A DNA stretch of 64,000 nt, taken from Agromyces agglutinans. GTDB taxonomy: Bacteria; Actinomycetota; Actinomycetes; Actinomycetales; Microbacteriaceae. Positions within the stretch are counted from its first letter, which is position 1. Each line of letters starts with the position of its first letter. Of the stretch, positions 49,060 through 58,100 are shown one piece after another. The notes below the pieces were generated by a model, which saw only the letters and a program-made list of their open reading frames with translations, was not told the origin of the DNA and did no database searches. The DNA is taken from positions 62,001 through 126,000 of the forward strand of contig NZ_WJIF01000003.1 of assembly GCF_009647605.1 (NCBI RefSeq), read 5' to 3'. The position numbers and the translations under genes are program-made.

Positions 49060-49503
49060 CTAGTGCTTCGCGCCCGTGGCGAGGAATCCGTGATGCGCGA
49101 TCTCGAGCGTCTCGGTGAGCACCTTCGGCTGGTCGGGGCTGAACCCCGGCCCCGTCCAGCGCACCGGGATCACGTCGTTGATCGACCAGGTCGCGACGGT
49201 CGTGTTGTTGGACGTCTTCGCGATGATGGTGCCCGTGCTGCGCTTCATGCCGCTCGTCGTGGCGATGATCCAGTTCAGGACCTTGTCGGATGAGCCCGCG
49301 TAGACGGGCCGGCTGAGCTTGATGTTGGGGTACTTCAGCCGGGTCGGGAACTGCCAGACGAAGGTGTTGTTGCCGCCCTCCTCGCGGGTCTCGAGCACCA
49401 CCTCGACGCCGAGCCCCTCGCAGCCGGTGAACTCGCCGAGGTTCTTCTCGTCGAGTTGCACCACGTACCGCACGCTGACCGCGGTCTGCAGGTCGTCGAT
49501 CAC
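49060..49503 (-). CDS. Second tube protein (gp19-like tube initiator)
   Basis: A 147-residue T4 gp19-like protein: VSVRYVVQLDEKNLGEFTGCEGLGVEVVLETREEGGNNTFVWQFPTRLKYPNIKLSRPVYAGSS. It differs clearly from the tube protein at 52716 and sits next to the LysM adaptor, the position of Afp5-type proteins that start the tube on the baseplate. Nine bases separate it from the LysM gene. Confidence 0.9.
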   Translation of the reverse strand: MIDDLQTAVSVRYVVQLDEKNLGEFTGCEGLGVEVVLETREEGGNNTFVWQFPTRLKYPNIKLSRPVYAGSSDKVLNWIIATTSGMKRSTGTIIAKTSNNTTVATWSINDVIPVRWTGPGFSPDQPKVLTETLEIAHHGFLATGAKH

Positions 49504-49521
49504 GGGATCACCTCGTTTCCG

Positions 49522-52122
49522 TCACAGTCCGTCGATTCGGATGCCGCGTCGCTCGCGATCGAGCAGCAGCTCCGACTTGAGGCGTCGCACGAGCGGCGCG
49601 TAGAGCCTGGCGGCGAGCTTCTCGACGTCGGCCGCGGACGTCGGGACCGCCGCGGGCGACGCGGCGGCGGCGCCGCCCGCCGCCGCGCCGGGCGCTCCGG
49701 TCGCCGCGTCGGTCGCGTCGCCTGTGCCGCTCGCCCCGCGCACGTCGTCTGCGGTGGATGCCGCGGCGCCCGCGCTCCCGAGTGCGGTGGTCATGGCATC
49801 GGCCGGTGAGCCGGCGAGCCCGGCGAGTGCCGAGGCGTCGGGCATGCTCTGCGGGAGGCGTGGCAGCGGGAGGGCGCCGGCGCCGGGCAGCGAGGGGATG
49901 CCCTGCGGCAGCGACGGCATGCCCTGCGGCATCGACGGGAGCGTCGGCAGGGCCGGCAACGCCGGCATCGCCGGCATCGCCGGCAGGTCGGGCAGATCGG
50001 GATGATCCGGAAGCGACGGCATCCCCCCGGGCAGGCTCGGCATCTGGCCGGGCGTCGACGGCAGCGATGGCAGTGAGGGCAGTGCGGGCAGCGGCGGCAT
50101 CGAGTCGGGGATCGCCAGGTCGTCGGCGCCGGGCACGGATGGCATCGAGGGGACGGCCGGGAGGCCGGGCATCTGCGGCACGGCCGGCAGCGCGGGCATC
50201 GCGGGCACCGCCCCGAAGGGGTTCCAGCGCTGCACCGCGGCGAGCAACCCGCGGGCGAACGACGGGCGCTCGGATACCTCGTCGCGGGGTGCTTCCGGCA
50301 CGGATGCCCGGCCGCCGACCGACGGTGCAGCGGATGGCGCAGCCGAAGGTGCGGTCGTCGGCGCGGACATCGGCGCCACGACCCTCGCGACCGTCACCGA
50401 CGGCGCGACCTGCCCAGATCGGCTTCGCCCCACCCGTGGCGCCGCGCCGATCGCCGGGCCGATCGCGGGTTCCAGCATCCGTGCGGCGACCAGCGGCAGG
50501 CGGTGCTCCGGTGCGGGCCGGGCAGTGGCAGGAGCGGTGCCAGCGGTCGGCGGGTTCCCCGCTGTCGGCGCGGTCCCGGGCGCGGCAGGCCCGGCATCGA
50601 GGCCGGCGGTGCCGAGCTGCTCGGTCGCGATCGTCGCGCGCACGGTGCCCGCCGCCGGGTCCGGCCACCGGTCGGGTACCGCGCCGAATGGGTCGGGAGG
50701 CGCATCCGCCGTCGAGCCGGCCGCGGATTCGGCATCAGCCGTGCCCGCGGCGCCCGCATCGGTGTGCTCATGCGCGTTCGGGCTCGCGCTCCCGCTCGGC
50801 ACCCAAGGGCCGGTGGTGCGCTGCAACGGCAGCGCCCCGCCGGGCGCCGACGCCTCGCGCGGGCCAGCTCGGTCGCCGTCGGGCGCCGTCGGCGCACTGA
50901 GCGAGGATGCCGGATCGCGCTCGCCGAGGAGCGGGCGTTCGCCCGCGGTCTCCGCACCGGGCTCGGAAGCTTCGGCACTCGACGCTGCGGCTGCGAGCCG
51001 CTGCACCGACGAATCGGGCTCGTCCACGGCATCCGGCGCGGTCGGCGCGTCCGGCGCGGTCGGGGCGGTCGGCAGGCTGTCCGCAGCATGCCGGGACTCG
51101 GCGTCGCGCGGCACCGACGGCAAGGGCGCACCGAGGCCCAGTCGGTGCGGCGGTGGCACGGGCACGGCTGCTCGAGGCGGCGCGGCACCGGTGCCCTCCG
51201 GGGTGCGCTGCACGGCCGGTGGGAGCGGCTCAGCAGGATCGGCGCCGGCTCGTCCGCCGGCCGGCTCGGACGCGGTCGGCCTGCCGAGCGGCAGACCGGG
51301 GCCGTCATGGTGGAGAGCGGGGCGCGGCGGGGAGGTCGGTCTCGACCCCGATCGGTCGGGCAGCGAACTCACGGCCGCTTCGCCGCCGAGCGTGCTGCGC
51401 TGGACGGCAGTTCCGTTCATGGGCGACGCCGCAGGCGCCGCGGGCGCCGCGGGCGCCGTCGGTGCCGTGGGCGCCGCGGCATCCGGGCTCGAGACATCCG
51501 AGTTCGGGGCACTCGTGTTCGAGGCATCCGAATTCGCGTCGACCGAAGCCGCTTCGGGCGCCGAGACCGCAGGCAGCGGCAGCGCCGCCGCCGAGACATC
51601 CGGTTCCGAGGCATCCGGTTCCGAGGCAGCAAGGTCCGAGGCAGCAAGGTCCGAGGCAGCAAGGCTCGAGGCAGCAAGGCTCGAGGCATCCGGTACCGAG
51701 GTATCGGCCGGCACCTGCGCGGCGGAAGGCGCGGCACTCGTCGCCGCCGTCGCCCGCTGCACCGCGGCACTGCCGGTCGGTCCCGGGTTCGGAGGTCGCA
51801 GCGCCAACTCCTGCGCGCCGCCGGCGCCCGCGACCGGCGCGCCGAGCGACCCGGTGTCGGCCGCGACGGTTCCGGCCGGGGCATCCGCATCGAGGAGGTG
51901 ACCCATGGAACCCATGAGCGACGGATCGACGCGCGTCGGCAGGCTCGCGACGAACCCGCTCGACAGCGAGGTCGACGCGGCCGTCGCCGTCGTCCGCTGC
52001 AACGGCGGCAGGTGCGCCCAGCCCGCGGGGCTCGGGGCATCCGCCCGGCCCGTCGCATCCGGGGCGCGGCCGTCTACGCGAGCCGGCGCCGGCTCGCGAT
52101 CCCGCTGCCACGGCCAGCGCAT
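49522..52122 (-). CDS. Pro/Ala-rich repeat protein of the CIS operon
   Basis: An 866-residue low-complexity protein. It has a basic start MRWPWQRDREPAP. Seven scattered [VL]QR tripeptides follow (PLQRTT, AVQRAT, AVQRST, AVQRTP, SVQRLA, PLQRTT, AVQRWN). A five-residue tandem repeat (LAASD/EPDAS) lies at about residues 145-178. A long run of LPxLPSMP-type repeats lies at about 635-755. The compact C-terminal motif is AARLYAPLVRRLKSELLLDRERRG. Similar proteins with that last motif occur in actinobacterial CIS loci as I recall. No enzymatic domain. It may be a tape-measure, scaffold or cargo adaptor. Confidence 0.8.
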   Translation of the reverse strand: MRWPWQRDREPAPARVDGRAPDATGRADAPSPAGWAHLPPLQRTTATAASTSLSSGFVASLPTRVDPSLMGSMGHLLDADAPAGTVAADTGSLGAPVAGAGGAQELALRPPNPGPTGSAAVQRATAATSAAPSAAQVPADTSVPDASSLAASSLAASDLAASDLAASEPDASEPDVSAAALPLPAVSAPEAASVDANSDASNTSAPNSDVSSPDAAAPTAPTAPAAPAAPAASPMNGTAVQRSTLGGEAAVSSLPDRSGSRPTSPPRPALHHDGPGLPLGRPTASEPAGGRAGADPAEPLPPAVQRTPEGTGAAPPRAAVPVPPPHRLGLGAPLPSVPRDAESRHAADSLPTAPTAPDAPTAPDAVDEPDSSVQRLAAAASSAEASEPGAETAGERPLLGERDPASSLSAPTAPDGDRAGPREASAPGGALPLQRTTGPWVPSGSASPNAHEHTDAGAAGTADAESAAGSTADAPPDPFGAVPDRWPDPAAGTVRATIATEQLGTAGLDAGPAAPGTAPTAGNPPTAGTAPATARPAPEHRLPLVAARMLEPAIGPAIGAAPRVGRSRSGQVAPSVTVARVVAPMSAPTTAPSAAPSAAPSVGGRASVPEAPRDEVSERPSFARGLLAAVQRWNPFGAVPAMPALPAVPQMPGLPAVPSMPSVPGADDLAIPDSMPPLPALPSLPSLPSTPGQMPSLPGGMPSLPDHPDLPDLPAMPAMPALPALPTLPSMPQGMPSLPQGIPSLPGAGALPLPRLPQSMPDASALAGLAGSPADAMTTALGSAGAAASTADDVRGASGTGDATDAATGAPGAAAGGAAAASPAAVPTSAADVEKLAARLYAPLVRRLKSELLLDRERRGIRIDGL
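51590..51700. repeat. Tandem 15-bp coding repeat
   Basis: GAGGCAGCAAGGTCC and close variants (GAGGCATCCGGTTCC, GAGGCAGCAAGGCTC) repeat about seven times inside the Pro/Ala-rich protein gene, encoding pentapeptides such as LAASD, LAASS and EPDAS. Confidence 0.8.
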
Positions 52123-52126
52123 GGCC

Positions 52127-52285
52127 TCAGCGCTCCTCGCTCATCCGGGTGTTGATCGCGGCGATCTCCCGCACGTACCGCTGACGTTGCGGATGCTCCA
52201 GATCCAGGATCTCGTCGAGCGACCAGTGGAAGTGATAGGCGACGTACGCGACCTCCGCATGGAGCCGGTCGGTCGCGTACGTCAT
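52127..52285 (-). CDS. DUF6760 small CIS protein
   Basis: A 52-residue protein, MTYATDRLHAEVAYVAYHFHWSLDEILDLEHPQRQRYVREIAAINTR. It matches the small DUF6760 family found between tube and baseplate genes in phage-like clusters. It resembles the gpE-type tail assembly peptides that are made by frameshift in phages; here it has its own ATG, overlapping the upstream stop by four bases. Function unknown, probably assembly. Confidence 0.8.
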   Translation of the reverse strand: MTYATDRLHAEVAYVAYHFHWSLDEILDLEHPQRQRYVREIAAINTRMSEER

Positions 52286-52719
52286 GATTCCCCCAGGCGC
52301 CCGCCCGCGAGGTCGGCCGTGAACCGGTGGGAGCACTGCGGGCAGGTCACCGCGATGCGCGTGTGACCCTCGGCGTTGATACGCCGGTAGAAGTCCTGCA
52401 GGAACGCGACGTCCGAGGCGAACATGTTCTCGACGACGGTGCTGTCGACGTTCGGCAGGTCGCCGAGCGACGCGATCACGCGACCCAGCAGCACGACCGT
52501 CGTGTACGCCGGGTTCTCCTGCACCCGCGCGTCGTACAGCGGCAACAGCTCGTCGCGTGCGGTGGCGAGACGCATCACCCCCCGGCGGTGCACCCGGCCC
52601 TCGGCGTCGACGAAGCCGCGCGGGAGTTCGAACGCGAACTCCGTGCGCATCGGCTCGTCGACGCCGGCCCGACTCTCGTCGTCGGTGCTCGCGCGTGTGG
52701 AGATGACACGTTGCATCAC
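52282..52719 (-). CDS. Tail assembly protein with C-terminal CxxC motif
   Basis: A 145-residue protein: FAFELPRGFVDAEGRVHRRGVMRLATARDELLPLYDARVQENPAYTTVVLLGRVIASLGDLP, then DVAFLQDFYRRIN and the tail VTCPQCSHRFTADLAGG. The first part is the pattern of phage-tail-assembly proteins encoded after the tube gene. One CxxC plus His could bind a metal, perhaps between two chains. It overlaps its neighbours by four bases on both sides. Confidence 0.8.
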   Translation of the reverse strand: MMQRVISTRASTDDESRAGVDEPMRTEFAFELPRGFVDAEGRVHRRGVMRLATARDELLPLYDARVQENPAYTTVVLLGRVIASLGDLPNVDSTVVENMFASDVAFLQDFYRRINAEGHTRIAVTCPQCSHRFTADLAGGRLGES

Positions 52720-53165
52720 TTCACGCTCGACTCGTCGTAGCAGACGGTGAACTTCTCGGTCGCCTGCTCGGCCGCACCGGCCTTCAGCGCATTCAGCTCG
52801 ACGACGCGCACCCAGCAGTTCATGAACTCGTAGGTCTTGATCGTCTCGCCCTTGTAGTCGAGCAGCTCGACCGAGGCGGTCTTGCGGGCGCCGGCGACGT
52901 CGCCGTCCATGACCACCTTCAACCAGTCGGTGACGGTCTTCGAGCCAGTGAGGCCGCGTGTGACGCTGAACTCTCCGGCCTTCGGCCTGCCGACCAGCTG
53001 GCGCACGACGTACTTGCCGTCGTTGGTGTTCTGCTTGAGTTCGATCTTGTCGACCTCGGACTTCAGTCCAGAGACCTCGATCACCTTCGGGATCACGATG
53101 CCGTCGATGATGACCTTGAAGGCGTTGGCCGGCGATGAGTCCATCGGGTCGGGCAGGTCAGCCAT
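52716..53165 (-). CDS. Main inner tube protein (Afp1/Pvc1-like)
   Basis: A 149-residue gp19-like tube protein: NAFKVIIDGIVIPKVIEVSGLKSEVDKIELKQNTNDGKYVVRQLVGRPKAGEFSVTRGLTGSKTVTDWLK. Hexamers of this protein stack to form the needle through the sheath. GGAGGAAACC precedes the ATG. A small GC hairpin (53218-53232) lies between it and the sheath gene. Confidence 0.92.
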   Translation of the reverse strand: MADLPDPMDSSPANAFKVIIDGIVIPKVIEVSGLKSEVDKIELKQNTNDGKYVVRQLVGRPKAGEFSVTRGLTGSKTVTDWLKVVMDGDVAGARKTASVELLDYKGETIKTYEFMNCWVRVVELNALKAGAAEQATEKFTVCYDESSVK

Positions 53166-53217
53166 GGTTTCCTCCTGTGTTCGAAGTGGGATGTCTCAGG
53201 GCACGGTTCGCACGGTC

Positions 53218-53232
53218 GGCGCGGTTCGCGCC
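53218..53232 (-). promoter_or_regulatory. Small RNA hairpin between sheath and tube genes
   Basis: GGCGCG-GTT-CGCGCC forms a perfect 6-bp stem with a three-base loop, 12 bases after the sheath stop. It could act as a partial terminator or processing/stability element setting the sheath-to-tube ratio. Confidence 0.35.
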
Positions 53233-53243
53233 GCTCGCGCGGT

Positions 53244-54812
53244 CTACTCGGCGACCAGGCTCGTGCCGCCCGAGAACTGCGAGAGCTGGAAGATGACGAA
53301 CTCGGCCGGCTTGACCGGCGCGACGCCGATCTGGCAGACGACCTGGCCCGAGTCGATGACGTCGGCCGGGTTGGTCTCGTCGTCGCACTTGACGAAGAAC
53401 GCCTGCTCGGGCGTGTTGCCGAACAGGGCGCCCTTGCGCCACTCGCCGATGAGGAACGCCGAGATCGACCGGCGCAGCTTGCCCCAAAGGGCCGGGTCGT
53501 TCGGTTCGAACACGGCGAACTGGGTGGCGTTGAGGATCGACTTCTCGAGGTAGTTGAACAGGCGCCGCACGTTCACGTAGCGCCAGGCTGCGTCGCTCGA
53601 GAGGGTGCGCGCACCCCAGACGCGGATGCCACGGCCCGGGAAGTTGCGGATCGCGTTGATGCCGATGGGGTTCAGCAGCTCCTGCTCGGTGCGGGTCAGT
53701 TGCGTCTGCACGGCGACCGCGCCCCGGATCACCTCGTTCGCGGGCGCCTTGTGCACACCGCGCTCGCTGTCGTTGCGTGCCCAGACGCCGGCCATGTGGC
53801 CCGACGGCGGCACGAACCGGTTGGTGCCGGTGAGCGGGTCCATGACCTGCACCCACGGGTAGTAGAGCGTCGCGAACTTCGAGTCGTAACCCGCCTGGTT
53901 GCGCCGCCAGTCGACGATCTCCTGCGCGCTGAGCGACGGCGGCGCGTCGAGGATCGCCATGCGGTCCCCCATCAGCTCGCAGTGCGCGATGATCGCCAGC
54001 TGCACCGCCTTGACGGTGTCGAGGTCGATCGCGCCCTGCTCGAACGCGGCCATCAGGTCGGGGACGCTCACCATGGTGACCTCCTCGACCTCCTCGAGGC
54101 CGCTGAAGCCGGTGCGGTCGGCGGCGTCGCCGACGTAGTTCGCGGCCGAGATCTTGTCGAGCGCGATCGGCTCGGGCGCGGGCTCGGGGATCGCGAGGTC
54201 GAACGTGCCGACCGCAGGCTTCGCGGGCGCGGAGGAAGGTGGCGCCTCGACCTCCTCGAGCGTGACCATTTTCGACTCGGCCGACACCTTTGTGACGACG
54301 TAGTTCTCGCGGTCGGACTTCGTGGAGACGTTGCCGTAGGTCTCGGGCTGGCGGCCGTCGACCATGATGACGAGCTTGAACTCGTCGTCGGGCGGGTTCT
54401 CGCCGTCGGCCGGGCCGATCTCGACCTTGACGGGCTTCGCGTTCGCCGCGCCCTTCGCGATCACGCGGTAGCCGCCGATCGTGACCTCCTGCGGTTCCTT
54501 CGGCGCCTCCTTGGCGTCGCGCCCGCGGGCCTTGCCGCTGGCGGCCGACGACGTGCCGATGCGGACGACGTAGCAGTTGCCGCCGCCGTTCAGGAAGTAG
54601 CCGTAGACGGCGTACGCGAGGTACGAGCCGGGGTACAGGCCGCCGAACTCGTCGACGAACTGGGTCCAGTTCGACACCAGGGTCGGCTGGTTCTCCGGTC
54701 CCTTCGGGGCGAGCCCGATGAACGCGGCGACGGCGGTGCCGACGCCTTCGATCGGGCGCGTCGCGGCGTCGATCTCCTGGACGTAGACGCCGGGTGAGAG
54801 GTACGTGGGCAT
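53244..54812 (-). CDS. Contractile sheath protein
   Basis: A 522-residue tail sheath protein. The N-terminus is MPTYLSPGVYVQEID, followed by GVGTAVAAFIGLAPKGPENQPTLVSNWTQFVDEFGG. The conserved C-terminal half has DRMAILDAPP, FATLYYPWVQVMDP, PPSGHMAGVWARNDSERGVHKAPANEVIRGA, LNPIGINAIRNFPGRGIRVWGARTL and YVNVRRLFNYLEKSI. The middle (residues about 115-250) is a variable insertion domain. AAGGAG precedes the ATG. It is the first gene after the repeat-rich gap, so a promoter probably lies at 54813-55060. Only one sheath gene is present, as in simple CIS types. Confidence 0.95.
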   Translation of the reverse strand: MPTYLSPGVYVQEIDAATRPIEGVGTAVAAFIGLAPKGPENQPTLVSNWTQFVDEFGGLYPGSYLAYAVYGYFLNGGGNCYVVRIGTSSAASGKARGRDAKEAPKEPQEVTIGGYRVIAKGAANAKPVKVEIGPADGENPPDDEFKLVIMVDGRQPETYGNVSTKSDRENYVVTKVSAESKMVTLEEVEAPPSSAPAKPAVGTFDLAIPEPAPEPIALDKISAANYVGDAADRTGFSGLEEVEEVTMVSVPDLMAAFEQGAIDLDTVKAVQLAIIAHCELMGDRMAILDAPPSLSAQEIVDWRRNQAGYDSKFATLYYPWVQVMDPLTGTNRFVPPSGHMAGVWARNDSERGVHKAPANEVIRGAVAVQTQLTRTEQELLNPIGINAIRNFPGRGIRVWGARTLSSDAAWRYVNVRRLFNYLEKSILNATQFAVFEPNDPALWGKLRRSISAFLIGEWRKGALFGNTPEQAFFVKCDDETNPADVIDSGQVVCQIGVAPVKPAEFVIFQLSQFSGGTSLVAE

Positions 54813-55063
54813 CGGAGACTCCTTCTCGATCGGCCTATGCAGGCAGGATCGAACGGATGCCCCGTCGCCCGTGAGTCTGCCCGTGCGCTCACGCGGGAAG
54901 CGCGCGCTGCGCGAAGGGGCAGGTGGATGCCTCGGCGGCTGCGCCGCCCGCTTGGCGCCCCCGGTCCGCGTCAATCGCGGCAGAGGTACTCCGGCCAATC
55001 TCCGGAACTTTGTCACTTCGGTACTTCGGCACCACGGCACCTCGGCACCTCGGCACCTAAGCA
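54813..55063. promoter_or_regulatory. Repeat-rich control region before the sheath operon
   Basis: No gene is seen. The stretch 55013-55060 is made of period-8 units (CGGCACCT, CGGTACTT), the reverse complement of the CCGAAGTN array at 3942. The rest is the only long untranslated gap in the CIS locus and is the likely promoter region for the structural operon. Confidence 0.5.
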
Positions 55064-55086
55064 CTTCGGCACCGAGGGTGCCGAAG
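55064..55086 (-). terminator. Hairpin after the putative effector gene
   Basis: CTTCGGCAC and GTGCCGAAG form a perfect 9-bp stem around CGAGG, 20 bases past the stop of the 1159-residue protein. It probably ends the ATPase/DUF4157/effector transcript. Confidence 0.6.
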
Positions 55087-55106
55087 GGTGAGGCGGGTGC
55101 CGCGGA

Positions 55107-58100
55107 CTACTTGCGCCACCATTCTGCGGAGCCCTTGGAAAGAGCATCTTTGCCGAGCTTGGCGAAGATCTGCTCCGCGACGGCGAGCTGCGCTGCCGCC
55201 GCCTGGCGGATGGTGTTCGCATCCGGCTTCATCTGAGCAATGACTCCCCTGGCCTTGCGTGACTCACCGTTCATCGCGTGGTCGCGCTCGACCGCAGCGA
55301 TCGTGCGCTTGATCGCCCCAGTGGCGAGAAGCGAATAGGCGCGAGCCATGCTTGCAGCGGACCGCCCGGCGCCCTGGCCGGACTTGGCTCGCCCCTTCAC
55401 CGACTTCGAGAGCGTGAGATCGCCTGAGATCTCCCCCGGCTGAAGACGCTTGAAGTCTTTCTGCTGCCGCGCACCGATCCAGAGGAGCACCGTTGGCATG
55501 CGGTCGTACTCATTTTCAGAAGTCTCCGGAACCCCGTGAGCAAGCAGCACGGCGCTCACGTAGCCGTCTGGTATGACGTGCTCCGACCAGAGGTGCGGAC
55601 GCGGCGAGGGTTGGCTGGAATGCGGGGCGATATTCCCAACGAGCTTCGCGGACTGTTGCTCCGTCGACGTGCCCTTCCCCGCCGGCCCGGCCTTCTTCGA
55701 ATCTGCGATCAATGCAGCGATCTTCGGCACGAGCTCTGCGACCAGTGCGGCAGCCTTCGCTTTGTCGGGTTCGGACCTCCCCACGATGCTCGCGACACGC
55801 GTCGCCGCGGCGATGATCTCCGTGACCCTCGCGTTCAGAGCAGCGTTGTCGCTGCCGCCGACGATGCGCTTCAGCGCGACCTCGAGTGGTGTCGGAGTCG
55901 ACGCCAGGACGAATTTGCTCGCGCGTGCATCGAAGCTCAGGGTGTGCTGCTCCCCCGCGGCAGTGAACGGCTTCCTGATGATGCCGAGCGCCTCACCGAG
56001 AGCAGCTGCCTTCCCCTTCACCCACTTCTTGCCGGCCTCGACCTTGCCCTTCGCCCATCCGGCTCCGCGCTTGAAGGCCCGGATCAACGGCCCGGCGGCC
56101 TTGATCACGCCGCCGATGATCGAGTCGACGACCTTGTTCACCGGCTTCTGAATGCTCTCGATGATGCCCTTCACCTTGGCTCCGATGCCGCCGAGGCCGA
56201 GAAGCGACGCCAGTCCGCTGATGATCATCGGCACCGTGCGTGCCATGGTCGCTTCGATGAGGCCGGCGACCCGGCCGACACCGCCGGCGACGATCGACTC
56301 GACCGAGTCGAGCACCGAGTCGACGAAGTCCTTCATGCGCTCGGCGTTGTCGACGAACCACATGACGGCGTCGTAGATCATCTTGCAGGCCTTCACGAAG
56401 GCGGCCGCCGGGTTGAGCAGCGAGATCAGCCAGGTGATGCCTGCGGTGATGATCTTCGACTGCACGAACTCCCGCACCTTGCCCATGACCGTCTCCTTGA
56501 GATCGGTGAGCTTCGCGGCGATGAACTTCCAGAGGCCTCCGACGCCCTCACTCAGGAGGATCTGCAGCACCTCGGCGGTCTGCTCGAGCTTCTCCATCAC
56601 GGGCTCGGGCACCTGGCGTACGATTCGCGCCCGGAGGTTCGCCCACGTGAGGCCGAGGAGCGAGAGCACGAGCTTGATGATCCCCTTGAGGTCGAACTTC
56701 TCGGGCAGTTCGATGCCGGCCTCGCCGAGCGCGCCGAAGAGCCACCCCTGCAGACCCTTCTTGAGGTGCTCGCCGATGTTCGAGAGGAATCCCTGCACGC
56801 CCGCCTTCACGGCATTGACGAAATTCGAGAGGAACTGCATCGGGTCCTTGATGATCTTCTCGACCGCGCCCGCGGCGCGGGCGAGCACGCCGAGCAGCAT
56901 GTCCTTGAGCTTCAGGATCGTCTGCACCGCCCCGCCGACGGCGTCCTTGGCCTGGTCGACGAGCCCCTTGTGCTCCTCCTGCATCTTGGTGATCTCGTCG
57001 TCGACCGCGGTGCGCGCCTCGACGTACTTCGCGGCGAGGTCCTCGGCGAGCGCCTGCCCCTTCTCGTCGACCGACTGCTCGAGCTCGTCGAAGCGGCCGC
57101 CGACCTCCTTCGCGGCATCCGACCCGACCTTCTGCAGCGACGGCTTCAGGCCCCTCACGTACGCGTCGATCTTCGTGCGGCCCTCGGCGACGCGGTCCTT
57201 GGCGCGCGTGAGCTCGCGGCCCACGAGGTCGGCGATGGCGTTGATCGCCTTCGTCATCTCGCGTTCGTAGGTCGCGCGGGCTCGCTGGAAGATCTCGTTC
57301 ACCTCGGGCTCCGGCCCGAGGAGCAGGTCCGCCGCCCAGAGCGCGCCGCCGCCGATCCCCGAATACCGGCGATCGCGGAACGCGCGCATCTCGCGCGTGT
57401 GCTGCTCGGTGAAGGCCTGCTTCGCCTTGCCCTCGGCGTCGGTGAACGCCTTCTCGACCTGCGGGTCGATGCCCGCGAGGATCGCGTCGACCGCGGTCTT
57501 CGTCTCGTCGAAGAGCCGGGTCACGTTCGCGGTGACCTCGGCGCGCTCCCGCTCGTCGTTGGAGCGGGCCTGCTGCTGCTTCGCGGCGACGCCGGCCTGG
57601 CCGGTCGTGCGCGCGCCCGCCATGCCGACCGCGGCCTCGGCGCCCTGGGCGCCGGCATCCTGTCGCGCCCCCGCGAGCACTTGGCCCTCGTGCGTGCGCA
57701 CGGCGGCGGGCGCGGTGGCGGCGTGCTGCTCCGCGTCCTGCTTGGCGGCGAGCGCGCCGGTGAACTCCGGCTCGTTCGAGTTGCGGAGCTGCTCGTCGGT
57801 GACGTCGGCCTCCGCCATCCGGCCCTTGGTCTCGGCGGGACCGTGCGAGAGGTCGAGCTGCTCGGGTGGAGCGCGCGACGGCGCCGCCTGGCCGGCGTCG
57901 ATGCGCGGCGCCGCGACCGGCGCCTCGGGAGGCACCGGCTCGACGTCCTTGACGACGGCCTTCGAGGCGTCGGGCGGCTTGGCGGATGCCTCGCCCATCG
58001 GCTTCGCGGCACCCTCCTTGCCCTGCGCGACCTTGCCGCGCACCTCGGCCGCGATCGCATCCGACTTCCCGGACGTGCCGAACTCGTCGGCGTCCTCGAG

